From contig PARI01000028.1 in the NCBI GenBank assembly GCA_002711415.1, positions 13,844-52,888 on the forward strand: DNA of 39,045 nt, written 5' to 3'. A model generated the notes under the pieces. The model was not told the origin of the DNA. It did not search any database and worked only from the letters and a program-made list of their open reading frames with translations. Source of the DNA: Phycisphaerae bacterium (lineage in GTDB: Bacteria > Planctomycetota > Phycisphaerae > Phycisphaerales > SM1A02). Below are positions 25,493 through 34,659 of the stretch, in pieces; the stretch's first letter is position 1, and the number at the start of each line of letters is the position of its first letter. The position numbers and the translations under genes were made by a program.

Positions 25493-26626
25493 TCAGGGCG
25501 TGGATGAGGGCTCCATGGTGGCATCCCTCTGTCTACCTCTATTGTTCATATCCAGCAGCGCCAGGGACAGGATCATCATCAAAGGAATCGGCAAAAGCCA
25601 CGTCATTTTGCCCATGAATCCCATCTGGTACAGCGGAATGCCCACGAGACAGGCGATCGTCCATGAGATGAGACCCCGGTTGCGGGCGATGGCCATGGGG
25701 ACCGGCCACCAGCTGGGGTGGATCAGCAGGATCACGTAGGCCGGGAAGAAGAGCCCGTAGAAGATCATGAACCCGAGATAGACCGATTCGAACGTCCATG
25801 GCAGGACCATGATCAGCCACGCGATCAACGGGGCCAGGCCCAGAAGAAGTCCGGACAGATGATGCCCGGTGGTTCCGGGGATCATCGGGACCTGCCTGGT
25901 CGCCCTGGCATGGGCCGCCGAGGTGAAGATCGCCTGAAGCACCATGTGAATGCAGACCACTCTGGCCAGCACCAGCAGGGCGCCATCGAACAACAGTGCC
26001 GTGCCGATCAGCAGCAGGCTGAACGCGATGGCGAAGACCACGAAGGCCATCGAGCCGCCTCGTTCCCTGGCCTCATGGAAGGTGCCGTCCAGGACCGGGC
26101 ACAGCATGAACCCGAAGATGAAGGTCGGGATCGCCCAGTAGATCAGGGACGTGTCCAGCCGCCCGGCTGAACCGGCGACATCGAGACCGCCCGCCGGTGG
26201 GACCAGCAGGACGATGAATGAGAAGACGTAGAGGCAACCAGCGATCCATGGCCAGCTCCTGGTGGGCATGACGCTCAGGCCGATCGCGGCCCCGTAGGCC
26301 GCAAGCATGACGAGGACCGAATCGGAGAGGTCCAGCCCGACCAGGCGCATGATCATCCCGATGAAGAACAGCTGGAACACGACCGTGACGATGCTGAATC
26401 CGATCACGGCGTGTCCATGCTCGGCCTGGATCCGCCGGCAGCCGTCCGGCGTGACGACGAGACCGAACAGCAGCGTGCCCAGCACGTTCGGGATCGCAAA
26501 GACGAGGAACCCGGTCCACCCCCAGTCCCTCAGCAGCAACAGCGGAAGGAACATCCCGATGGACCAGAGCCAGGAACAACTGGCGAAGACGCCCCAACCA
26601 AGCGCTCCCGTTGGAGATTGCTTCAT
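25493..26626 (-). CDS. Polytopic membrane protein, about 11 transmembrane helices
   Basis: The 377-residue protein is almost entirely hydrophobic, with roughly 11 predicted helices separated by short loops. The first helices contain paired tryptophans and the FLVFAIPNVLGTLLFG stretch (about 41-56), which resembles the start of APC-superfamily transporters such as sodium:solute symporters. I cannot assign a substrate, and the likeness may be superficial. The tail (about 360-377) is hydrophilic. ATG 26626 has no Shine-Dalgarno sequence but has TACACT six nt upstream, which suggests leaderless translation. The gene lies between the hotdog gene and DUF1800 on the same strand, 40 bp before the latter. 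Confidence 0.7.
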   Translation of the reverse strand: MKQSPTGALGWGVFASCSWLWSIGMFLPLLLLRDWGWTGFLVFAIPNVLGTLLFGLVVTPDGCRRIQAEHGHAVIGFSIVTVVFQLFFIGMIMRLVGLDLSDSVLVMLAAYGAAIGLSVMPTRSWPWIAGCLYVFSFIVLLVPPAGGLDVAGSAGRLDTSLIYWAIPTFIFGFMLCPVLDGTFHEARERGGSMAFVVFAIAFSLLLIGTALLFDGALLVLARVVCIHMVLQAIFTSAAHARATRQVPMIPGTTGHHLSGLLLGLAPLIAWLIMVLPWTFESVYLGFMIFYGLFFPAYVILLIHPSWWPVPMAIARNRGLISWTIACLVGIPLYQMGFMGKMTWLLPIPLMMILSLALLDMNNRGRQRDATMEPSSTP

Positions 26627-26632
26627 GGTCGC

Positions 26633-26638
26633 AGTGTA
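26633..26638 (-). promoter_or_regulatory. Candidate -10 element TACACT directly before the membrane protein gene
   Basis: On the minus strand TACACT ends 6 nt before ATG 26626 and lies just past the stop of the hotdog gene. Transcription from it would begin at or next to the start codon. Confidence 0.45.
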
Positions 26639-26650
26639 TTCAAAAGTGAA

Positions 26651-27304
26651 TCAGGTGTTCTGGACGGCTTCCTGTCGGCGGGCGTCCCGGGACCGGATCC
26701 GGTCCTGTCGCTGCTGTGCCTGCAGCTTGGGCGTGCAGTGGAACGTGATGTCGCAGCGGCCGACCCTGAGTTCCTTGCCCTTCTTGCGGAGCTTCTGTCG
26801 AATCTCCATGTGCAGGTCGATGTTGAACTCCCCGCCTTCGGCCAGCTTCGTGTCCAGGTCCTCGGTCTTGACGATCTCGTAGATCGCGGGCCCGAAGCAC
26901 GGACGGAGGAAGCGGTACTTCAGATCCTTGCAGACCACGATGTAGCCCCCGCCGCAGACGGCGAAGAGGTACATGCCAGCAGCGACCTCGGAATTGCCCA
27001 GGAGGGCGGCTCCAGCCATCGCGTTGTACCAGTTGCGGTTGAACCTTCGGAAGGGCAGAACCGCCTGGAAGCGGTTGGCGTCGATGCGCTTCATCGTGAT
27101 GCCTGAACGGAATGCGTATGGCAGCCAGACCAGCGAGAACACCTTCTGCCAAAAGTTGTTCCGAATGCTCAAGCGACTCAGTGATGCCTCGATTCGCTGG
27201 AAGAGGGATCTCTTGGGCATGTCCAACATCGCCTGCTCGTGTCTCTGCTGATCGATCTTGGCCGTGGTCACGATTCCGCTCCGTACTCGGGATGCCGTGC
27301 GCAT
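26651..27304 (-). CDS. DUF4442-like hotdog-fold protein (possible thioesterase)
   Basis: From ATG 27304 the protein has 217 residues. The middle (about 60-120) contains MKRIDANRFQAVLPF followed by RNWYNAMAGAALLGNSEVAAG, the arrangement of the DUF4442 branch of the hotdog fold: a strand, a basic-Asn turn, then the long central helix. These proteins resemble acyl-CoA thioesterases, but the active residues are variable, so the activity is inferred. The C-terminus is rich in lysine, arginine and glutamine. ATG 27304 is chosen because TACAAT lies exactly 8 nt before it; an ATG at 27325 would be upstream of that promoter. The gene is divergent from the TIM-barrel gene at 27459 and heads the five-gene minus-strand run. 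Confidence 0.6.
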   Translation of the reverse strand: MRTASRVRSGIVTTAKIDQQRHEQAMLDMPKRSLFQRIEASLSRLSIRNNFWQKVFSLVWLPYAFRSGITMKRIDANRFQAVLPFRRFNRNWYNAMAGAALLGNSEVAAGMYLFAVCGGGYIVVCKDLKYRFLRPCFGPAIYEIVKTEDLDTKLAEGGEFNIDLHMEIRQKLRKKGKELRVGRCDITFHCTPKLQAQQRQDRIRSRDARRQEAVQNT

Positions 27305-27312
27305 CGGAACCC

Positions 27313-27318
27313 ATTGTA
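27313..27318 (-). promoter_or_regulatory. Candidate -10 element TACAAT for the hotdog gene
   Basis: On the minus strand TACAAT is followed by 8 nt and ATG 27304. There is no Shine-Dalgarno sequence, and the spacing puts transcription initiation on the start codon. Confidence 0.45.
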
Positions 27319-27422
27319 CGCTCATGAATGGTGCTGTTCCAGCTTTCGCCCCCGTATCAGCGTATCGGTGCCTCTGGGGGGCTTCCAGGCCGATGGATGC
27401 CGGCCACCTCTGAACTGGCCGG

Positions 27423-27431
27423 TGGTACACT
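27423..27431 (+). promoter_or_regulatory. Extended -10 promoter TGGTACACT for the second TIM-barrel gene
   Basis: TGG directly precedes TACACT (27426-27431). AGGAGG (27443-27448) follows in the predicted leader, 10 nt before ATG 27459. Confidence 0.5.
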
Positions 27432-27458
27432 TGCTCCTGACCAGGAGGTGACGGGCCC

Positions 27459-28313
27459 ATGGACAACCAATCCGATGCTGGCGGAGGAATGCTGGGCGTC
27501 TGCAGTTGGAGCCTCAGGCCCGAGGATCCTGTCTCGCTGATCGAGCTTCTTGAACGCGTCCAGCTGAATGCAATCCAGCTCGCACTGATGCCGGCGATCA
27601 CCGAACCCAGGGCCTGGAGCGACTGCTTTGAACTGCTGCAAGCCCGTGGGATCCGGATTGCAAGCGGCATGCTCTCGATGGAAGCGGAGGACTACACGAG
27701 TCTCGACTCAATCCGACAGACCGGTGGCGTGCGACCGGACGAGCACTGGCAGGCCAACCTCGACAGGGCGTTGAGGGTCTCGGACATCGCCGCGGAGAAC
27801 GACGTGCCACTCGTGACGTTCCATGCCGGGTTCATCCCCCATGAGGCCGAGGATCCCGAGCGGACCAAGATGCTTGACCGGATCGCGATGTTCGCGGACA
27901 TCTTCCAGGAACGCGGCGTACGGCTCGCCCTGGAGACTGGACAGGAGACGGCTGAGACGCTGGTGCAGGTTCTTGATCAACTGTCACACCCCACCCTCGG
28001 GGTCAACTTCGATCCGGCCAACATGCTCCTCTACGGGATGGGCGATCCGATCCAGGCGCTCCGACTGCTTCAGCCGAGGCTCTTCCAGGTCCATATCAAG
28101 GATGCCGTCGTCTCCGATGTTTCAGGCCAGTGGGGGACCGAGGTTCCTGCGGGCGAGGGCGATGTGGACTTCCCGTCGTTCTTCCAGGTGCTTCGGGATT
28201 CCTCAAGACCGGTCGACATGATGATCGAGCGTGAAGCAGGCAAGGACCGGGCCGAGGACATCATCACGGCGAGGAAACTCTGCGAGGGCCTGTTGAAGAG
28301 GGAGCAGCAGTGA
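27459..28313 (+). CDS. Sugar phosphate isomerase/epimerase-type TIM-barrel protein
   Basis: The 284-residue protein is a second xylose-isomerase-like TIM barrel, shorter than the one at 16221 and only distantly similar. Candidate metal ligands are E in LALETGQE (about 154), D in VNFDPANMLLYG (about 186), H in QVHIKD (about 212) and E in MMIEREAG (about 257). HAGF near 125 marks the strand-4 region. The substrate is unknown; planctomycetes carry many such genes. AGGAGG ten nt upstream supports ATG 27459. The FmdB-like and ligA genes follow on the same strand. Confidence 0.85.
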   Translation: MDNQSDAGGGMLGVCSWSLRPEDPVSLIELLERVQLNAIQLALMPAITEPRAWSDCFELLQARGIRIASGMLSMEAEDYTSLDSIRQTGGVRPDEHWQANLDRALRVSDIAAENDVPLVTFHAGFIPHEAEDPERTKMLDRIAMFADIFQERGVRLALETGQETAETLVQVLDQLSHPTLGVNFDPANMLLYGMGDPIQALRLLQPRLFQVHIKDAVVSDVSGQWGTEVPAGEGDVDFPSFFQVLRDSSRPVDMMIEREAGKDRAEDIITARKLCEGLLKREQQ

Positions 28314-28322
28314 CATCGAGCG

Positions 28323-28328
28323 TATGAT
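28323..28328 (+). promoter_or_regulatory. Candidate -10 element TATGAT before the FmdB-like gene
   Basis: TATGAT lies in the 32-bp gap between the TIM-barrel gene and the FmdB-like gene, 17 nt before ATG 28346. It could give the FmdB-like and ligA genes their own transcript. No -35 at good spacing is seen. Confidence 0.3.
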
Positions 28329-28345
28329 GTCCGTGGAACAGACTG

Positions 28346-28639
28346 ATGCCGATCTACGTCTATGAAATCATCACGAAGGACGGGTCCGTGGGGGAGCACT
28401 TCCAGGTCATGCAGAAGATGACCGACCCGCCCCTGCAGGCACATCCGGAGACCGGTGAGCCCGTCCGCCGGGTGATCTCTGCGCCCAACCTTCCTGGCAA
28501 GTACACCGATGCCGCCACCAAGTCCATGCTCAGCGACAAGAACCTCGATCGGCTCGGGTTCACCAAGTACGACAACGCCGGCGGCGGACACTTCGAGAAG
28601 AAGGCCGGCGATGGACCTGATGTCATCAGTGCCGACTGA
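28346..28639 (+). CDS. FmdB-like small protein lacking the zinc-ribbon cysteines
   Basis: The 97-residue protein follows the FmdB/putative regulatory protein pattern: MPIYVYE at the start, then a QKMTDPPL-type stretch and EPVRRVIS (about 40-47). In the family the first 45 residues form a zinc ribbon with two Cys pairs. Here every expected cysteine is replaced and the whole protein has none, so it cannot form the usual zinc site. The C-terminal half is charged and glycine-rich. It lies 9 nt before ligA. The family's function is poorly known; the assignment rests on the motif spacing. Confidence 0.65.
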   Translation: MPIYVYEIITKDGSVGEHFQVMQKMTDPPLQAHPETGEPVRRVISAPNLPGKYTDAATKSMLSDKNLDRLGFTKYDNAGGGHFEKKAGDGPDVISAD

Positions 28640-30670
<2,031 letters not shown>

Positions 30671-30695
30671 CCGCACCCAGCAGCCACTGTCCAAT

Positions 30696-30704
30696 TGCTA
30701 CAAT
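30696..30704 (+). promoter_or_regulatory. Extended -10 promoter TGCTACAAT before the small membrane protein gene
   Basis: TGC directly precedes TACAAT (30699-30704), and 8 nt separate the hexamer from ATG 30713. No Shine-Dalgarno sequence is present, so a leaderless mRNA is likely. It lies 25 nt past the ligA stop. Confidence 0.55.
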
Positions 30705-30712
30705 CCAATGCG

Positions 30713-31180
30713 ATGGGTCAACTCGCACTTGGTTTTCAAAGTCTCCTGTTCAAGCTGGCTATCTTCGTGGTCATGGCTGCCCTGCTTGCATGGGCGCTTG
30801 GTGGCACCCTCTGGCCACGATCCCAGTGGGGGATCGTCTCGGAGCCGCTCGGGGGTTGGGCCATTCGGGTCGAGGTCACCGGCGCTCACGAGGTGCACTA
30901 TCACCTTGCGGCCAGCGAAGGCGGAGAATGGATCAACGTGCTTCCCCGGGAAGGAGCCGATTCCTGGAGCAGCGTCGCCGGTCCGGTCCGACTGCCCGAT
31001 GGCGGGATCCTCATTGCCGCGCTGGTCGCGAATCGCTGGGAGTTCTTCCGATCAACCGGTGGTGATCCGGGCAGTTTTTCACTCGATGACATGTGGATGG
31101 CTCCGGACCGGTACATGGTGGAGCAGATCCTCAGGCAATCGTCATCTGCCCCGGCATCCACGGAATCAAAAGAATCGTGA
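30713..31180 (+). CDS. Single-pass membrane protein of unknown function
   Basis: The 155-residue protein has one strong hydrophobic helix at about 9-31, followed by an extracytoplasmic domain with a beta-rich look (strands such as WAIRVEVTG, VHYHLAA and GILIAALVANRW). The C-terminus is serine-rich. I recognise no family. ATG 30713 is chosen from the -10 at 30699; a TTG at 30695 would lie inside the promoter. The stop overlaps the start of the CYTH gene (GTGA), so the two are co-translated. Confidence 0.6.
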   Translation: MGQLALGFQSLLFKLAIFVVMAALLAWALGGTLWPRSQWGIVSEPLGGWAIRVEVTGAHEVHYHLAASEGGEWINVLPREGADSWSSVAGPVRLPDGGILIAALVANRWEFFRSTGGDPGSFSLDDMWMAPDRYMVEQILRQSSSAPASTESKES

Positions 31181-31716
31181 AATCCAACTCCGGAACGAAC
31201 ATCGAGTACAAGAGCGAGCTTCGCGAGATCGGAGCTGCCAGGCGCCAGGCGTCCCTCTTGAACGCGGAATTACAGGCCAAGATCCACCAGATCGATTCCT
31301 ACTTCGAGGTTCCGTCCGGTCTTCTCAAGCAAAGACAGGAGCCCAACAGGGATCCCGTCTGGATCTTCTACACCAGGTCGGTCAACGAACTGGTCCGTCC
31401 CAGTGACTGGTCGTTCGTTCCAGAGGATGTCGTCTTCAAGCAGTACGCGGTGCAGGATCAGGAGCCGCTGGTGGTCGTCACCAAGCTTCGGGAATACTGG
31501 CGCATGGAGAACGTCCGGATCCATTTCGATCGCGTCCGCGGCCTCGGGCTCTACTTCGAACTGGAGGCCCAGGTGATCCCCACCTGCACCGAATCAGCCT
31601 GTCGAGACAAGGTCCAGCAACTCGTCGACACCTTCCGCCCGATTCTCGGGGAGCCGGTCACGGCCAGCTATGCCCACCTCCTCCTGCGCGGTGGTGTCGG
31701 TCATGAGGACGGTTGA
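31177..31716 (+). CDS. CYTH-domain protein (class IV adenylate cyclase / thiamine triphosphatase-like)
   Basis: The 179-residue protein begins with NIEYKSEL (about 8-15), matching the CYTH ExExK strand with the first Glu changed, as is common in bacterial members. Its DSYF stretch and basic strand (LKQRQE, WIFYTR) line the triphosphate tunnel, and TKLREYW and IHFDRVRGLGLYFELEA (about 108-130) complete the eight-strand barrel. CYTH proteins act on triphosphorylated substrates with Mg: inorganic tripolyphosphate, thiamine triphosphate, or ATP to cAMP. The substrate here is unknown. GTG 31177 overlaps the upstream stop. Its last 123 bp are antisense to the uppP 3' end. Confidence 0.8.
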   Translation: MKSNSGTNIEYKSELREIGAARRQASLLNAELQAKIHQIDSYFEVPSGLLKQRQEPNRDPVWIFYTRSVNELVRPSDWSFVPEDVVFKQYAVQDQEPLVVVTKLREYWRMENVRIHFDRVRGLGLYFELEAQVIPTCTESACRDKVQQLVDTFRPILGEPVTASYAHLLLRGGVGHEDG

Positions 31717-32592
31717 TTCCTCGGGAGGCTGCCCGAAGGTGAGGTTCCCCGAGATGACCAGCCCCAGCACGATCGCCGACAGTGCCAGCCTCCACCAGCC
31801 GAACAGCGCCATGCCATGGGTCGAGAGGTAGCCGACCAGCCACTTGATCGCCAGTGCCGCCGACACCGTCGCAACCACGATTCCAACGATCATCGGCCCC
31901 CAGCCGCCCAGGTCCTCGACGAAGCGTCCGCCATCCTCACTTGTGATGATCTTGAGAGTCTTCCAGGCGCACGCGCCACCGAGCGTGGGCAGTCCCAGGA
32001 GAAAGCTGAATTCAGCGGCCTGCCTGGCGCGGAGTCCCACCAGCATCCCGCCGAGTATGGTCATCATCGATCGGCTGGTTCCTGGCCACATCGCGACGCA
32101 CTGCAGGAGCCCGATCAGCAGCGCCCGTCCGGGCGTGAGTTGCTCCAGGTCGATGTGTGCCCTGGCTTCGTCACCGGAGCCTCTCATGAACCGATCCCAG
32201 CCGATCAGTACGAGGCCGCCGGCGGCCAGCGCCACGAGGACCGGCACCGGGTGGAACAGGTACCGGTCGATCGTCTCCTCGAGCAGCAGGCCGAATACCA
32301 CGGCCGGTATGAATGCGATGATGATGTTGACCAGGAGTCTCCTCCCGGCGGCATCACGCCCGATCACGCCCTTGAGCATCGAGCGGACCCGGGCGAAGTA
32401 GAGTCCGAGCACGGCAAGGATCGCCCCACCCTGGATGATGATCGTGAAGGCATTGACCGCATCGCTGGATTCCGGGTTCTTGTCGAGTCCCAGCAGCCAC
32501 GCCGTGATGATCAGGTGCCCGGTCGAGCTGACCGGGAGGTACTCGGTGATTCCCTCGACGAGCCCGAGAATGATCGCATCAAGAATGGTCAT
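31594..32592 (-). CDS. uppP: Undecaprenyl-diphosphatase UppP
   Basis: UppP removes a phosphate from undecaprenyl diphosphate so the lipid carrier can be reused in peptidoglycan and O-antigen synthesis. It is a polytopic inner-membrane enzyme. The 332-residue protein has the conserved EGITEYLPVSSTGHL motif (about 14-28) and the PGTSRS motif (about 171-176), the two active-site signatures of the BacA family. About 40 C-terminal residues (after 290) are hydrophilic and acidic, unlike the usual short end, and are encoded antisense to the CYTH gene. ATG 32592 overlaps the ilvC stop (ATGA), so uppP is coupled behind ilvC. Confidence 0.93.
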   Translation of the reverse strand: MTILDAIILGLVEGITEYLPVSSTGHLIITAWLLGLDKNPESSDAVNAFTIIIQGGAILAVLGLYFARVRSMLKGVIGRDAAGRRLLVNIIIAFIPAVVFGLLLEETIDRYLFHPVPVLVALAAGGLVLIGWDRFMRGSGDEARAHIDLEQLTPGRALLIGLLQCVAMWPGTSRSMMTILGGMLVGLRARQAAEFSFLLGLPTLGGACAWKTLKIITSEDGGRFVEDLGGWGPMIVGIVVATVSAALAIKWLVGYLSTHGMALFGWWRLALSAIVLGLVISGNLTFGQPPEESTVLMTDTTAQEEVGIAGRDRLPENRAEGVDELLDLVSTG

Positions 32593-33641
32593 GGTCTCTT
32601 CCGGTCACCCGGCTGATCCCCGGTGGTGGCGGCAAGCCACGGCATGAGCTGGCGGACACGTCGTCCGGCCTCCTCGATCTCTTCATCGGTCGCAGAGCGC
32701 CTTCGGGAGGAGAACCATTGGCCTCCCTGTTGGATGTCCTCGATGTACCGCCTGGCGAAGTCGCCGTCCTGCACGTCCTTGAGCAGTGCCTGCATGTGCT
32801 GGCTCAGTCCGCTGTTCCTGAGTTTCTCGTTCCCGACGTGGGCACCGAACTCGGCCGTGTTGCTGATCATCTCCAGCATCTTCGCCAGTCCTCCAGCGTA
32901 GACCAGGTCGACCACCTGCTTGACCTCGTGGCAGCACTCGATGTACGCAAGCTCAGGTGGATACCCCGCATCGACAAGGGTCTTGAATCCCTCCAGGATC
33001 AGCGCCATGACCCCACCGCAGAGAACCGCCTGCTCGCCGAAGAGATCCGTCTCGGTCTCATCACCTGCGGTCGTTTCGATCACACCGCTCCTGGCACAAC
33101 CAATCGCGGTTGCCCAGCCCAGGCCGAGAGAACGGGCCAGCCCACCCTCGATCTCGCGAGGAACCGCGAACAGACAGGGGATTCCATCGCCCTCGACGTA
33201 CCGCTGCCGCAGCGTATGGCCGGGGCCCTTGGGCGCGACCATCACCACGCCGACCTGCTCAGGCGGGTCGAGCAGTCCGTAGTGAATGCTGAACCCGTGC
33301 ATCACGCCGATGACGGTGCCCGGCCTGATCGCACCGGAGATCGCCTGGTTCCATGCGGTGCCATGAACTTCATCAGGCAGGCCCAGGATGACCAGGTCGC
33401 CCGTTGCGGCGGCATGCTCGATCGAGCACACATCCATCCCGTCACGGCGAGCCTGTTCTGCTCCCGGACCCTCCCTGGCGCCGACGAGAAGCTTGATTCC
33501 CGAATCCCTGATGTTCAGCGCGTGTGCGCGGCCCTGGTTGCCGTATCCGATCAAGGAGATGGTCCTGCCCTTGATTGAATCTAAGGAGCAATCGTCCGGT
33601 TCCCGCAGGATGTGCAGTTGCTGTGTCATCGACAAGCCCAT
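32589..33641 (-). CDS. ilvC: Ketol-acid reductoisomerase IlvC
   Basis: IlvC converts acetolactate or acetohydroxybutyrate to dihydroxy acids with NADPH and Mg in valine, leucine and isoleucine synthesis. The protein (about 350 residues) has the GYGNQGRAHA Rossmann motif and a typical class I catalytic domain, in which GDETETDLFGEQ carries two of the acidic Mg ligands. The C-terminal knot region (CCHEVKQVVDL, GLAKMLEMISNTAEFG) is conserved. The start is uncertain: ATG 33641 (chosen) has AGGTGG close upstream, while ATG 33629 also gives a normal protein. The gene is divergent from a Fur-family gene with overlapping -10 elements. I see no ilvB or ilvN in the window. Confidence 0.93.
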   Translation of the reverse strand: MGLSMTQQLHILREPDDCSLDSIKGRTISLIGYGNQGRAHALNIRDSGIKLLVGAREGPGAEQARRDGMDVCSIEHAAATGDLVILGLPDEVHGTAWNQAISGAIRPGTVIGVMHGFSIHYGLLDPPEQVGVVMVAPKGPGHTLRQRYVEGDGIPCLFAVPREIEGGLARSLGLGWATAIGCARSGVIETTAGDETETDLFGEQAVLCGGVMALILEGFKTLVDAGYPPELAYIECCHEVKQVVDLVYAGGLAKMLEMISNTAEFGAHVGNEKLRNSGLSQHMQALLKDVQDGDFARRYIEDIQQGGQWFSSRRRSATDEEIEEAGRRVRQLMPWLAATTGDQPGDRKRP

Positions 33642-33662
33642 CACCCACCTGTGCTGTGACTG

Positions 33663-33668
33663 ATGATA
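33663..33668 (-). promoter_or_regulatory. Candidate -10 element TATCAT for ilvC-uppP
   Basis: On the minus strand TATCAT lies 21 nt before ATG 33641. It shares two base pairs with the opposite-strand -10 of the Fur-like gene, so the two promoters should be mutually exclusive. Confidence 0.35.
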
Positions 33669-33672
33669 CACT
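33664..33672 (+). promoter_or_regulatory. Extended -10 promoter TGATACACT for the Fur-family gene
   Basis: TGA directly precedes TACACT (33667-33672). Transcription would start near 33679, leaving GGAGG (33694-33698) six nt before ATG 33705. It overlaps the ilvC -10 on the other strand. Confidence 0.5.
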
Positions 33673-33704
33673 TGAAGCAGACGATTGTTTTCCGGAGGCA
33701 ATCC

Positions 33705-34148
33705 ATGGCATACAGCAGTACAGAAAAGATCCTGCGGGACCAGGGCATACGCTGTACAAGGCCGCGGATCGCAATCTACGAGTGCCTTGCCTCGATCGAA
33801 GGCCATCCGACTGCTGAAGACCTGCACTCGATCGTCTGTGATCGCTACGAGCATGTCAGTCTTGCAACGATCTACAACACGTTGACGGTCTTCGAGGAGA
33901 CCGGCCTCTGCCGGAAGATCTCGTCTTCCGCGGGTTCCAGGTTCTGCTCGGCTGACTCACAGGGGATTCACGTCCATCTCCGGATCGCCGGCCAGGATGA
34001 ACTCGTGGATCTGCCATTGGAGTACTCGAAGCTGTTCGAGGGTCTCCTTGACGAAGGCCTCCTCGAGCAACTGGGTCGGAGCCTGGGCATGGACATCAAC
34101 GGCCTGCAGGTGGAACTGCTGGCGCACCAACACGATGATCAAGCATGA
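33705..34148 (+). CDS. Fur-family transcriptional regulator lacking the CxxC zinc sites
   Basis: The 147-residue protein has a Fur-type winged helix: the TRPRIAIYECLAS helix, GHPTAEDLH, and the recognition segment HVSLATIYNTLTVFEETGL (about 47-65). The dimerisation domain is shortened and altered: the usual metal-binding HHHxxC...CxxC segment reads GIHVHLRIAGQDELVDL, and no CxxC pair is present at the C-terminus. Regulatory metals could still bind through the histidines near 86-88 and acidic residues. It may be a PerR/Fur-like repressor of changed specificity. GGAGG 6 nt upstream fixes ATG 33705; the frame is open to 33663 but that overlaps the promoter. Target genes are unknown; the adjacent ilvC promoter is a possible one. 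Confidence 0.8.
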   Translation: MAYSSTEKILRDQGIRCTRPRIAIYECLASIEGHPTAEDLHSIVCDRYEHVSLATIYNTLTVFEETGLCRKISSSAGSRFCSADSQGIHVHLRIAGQDELVDLPLEYSKLFEGLLDEGLLEQLGRSLGMDINGLQVELLAHQHDDQA

Positions 34149-34281
34149 GCGTCCGAAAACCCCTGCCTGTTTGTCTTCGTGCGATGCCTGCTCAAAATTT
34201 GACCGAGGAAAATGTCCCACGAATCGAGGATGAGCCGAGGTCGATGGTAGTATCGGCATCTTTACGAAGACGAGCTTGCCA

Positions 34282-34659
34282 ATGAACACCGACCAGTCCA
34301 ACTCACCGGCCATGATCGAGTCGACCTCCGACCGCCGCGATGACCAGCGGGTCACGCTGGATCCGGCGTACTCGCCCGTCCAGGTCAGGCGACTGAACGA
34401 CATGGCGACGATCCTCCCGGGTCATGCCTACGACATCAGCCCGACTGGCAGCCGGTTCGAACTGGATGAATCACTGGAGCCTGGAGAGCGGATCCAGATC
34501 GAGATCGATTCGGTCGTATGCCGGTCGACATTGAAGACGACCGGGACGATCCAGTGGATCTCCAGCGAGGATGATGATCCCGGCCCGCGACGGATGGCCG
34601 TCGAATTCGACACCCTCCAGGATGCCCAGCGGATCTCCCTCGGGGGCTGTCGCGTCTAG
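34282..34659 (+). CDS. PilZ-domain protein
   Basis: The 125-residue protein has a PilZ-like layout: an arginine-rich RRDDQRV near 18-24, then DISPTGSRFEL (about 51-61) matching the DxSxxG motif. These two motifs bind cyclic di-GMP in PilZ domains. Beta strands such as RIQIEID and TGTIQWI complete the barrel. It is a cytosolic single-domain protein and probably an effector of c-di-GMP signalling. No obvious Shine-Dalgarno sequence precedes ATG 34282; a TTG lies in frame six nt upstream. The preceding 133-bp gap holds no other gene that I can see. Its stop overlaps aroK by four bases, tail to tail. Confidence 0.8.
   Translation: MNTDQSNSPAMIESTSDRRDDQRVTLDPAYSPVQVRRLNDMATILPGHAYDISPTGSRFELDESLEPGERIQIEIDSVVCRSTLKTTGTIQWISSEDDDPGPRRMAVEFDTLQDAQRISLGGCRV

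Noticed and set aside
27305-27458. Small gene in the hotdog/TIM-barrel intergenic region
   Set aside because: Open frames here are short and overlap the two divergent promoters; nothing resembles a protein or structured RNA.
33663-33704. Upstream starts for the Fur-like gene
   Set aside because: This extension would begin inside the promoter; GGAGG before ATG 33705 is decisive.
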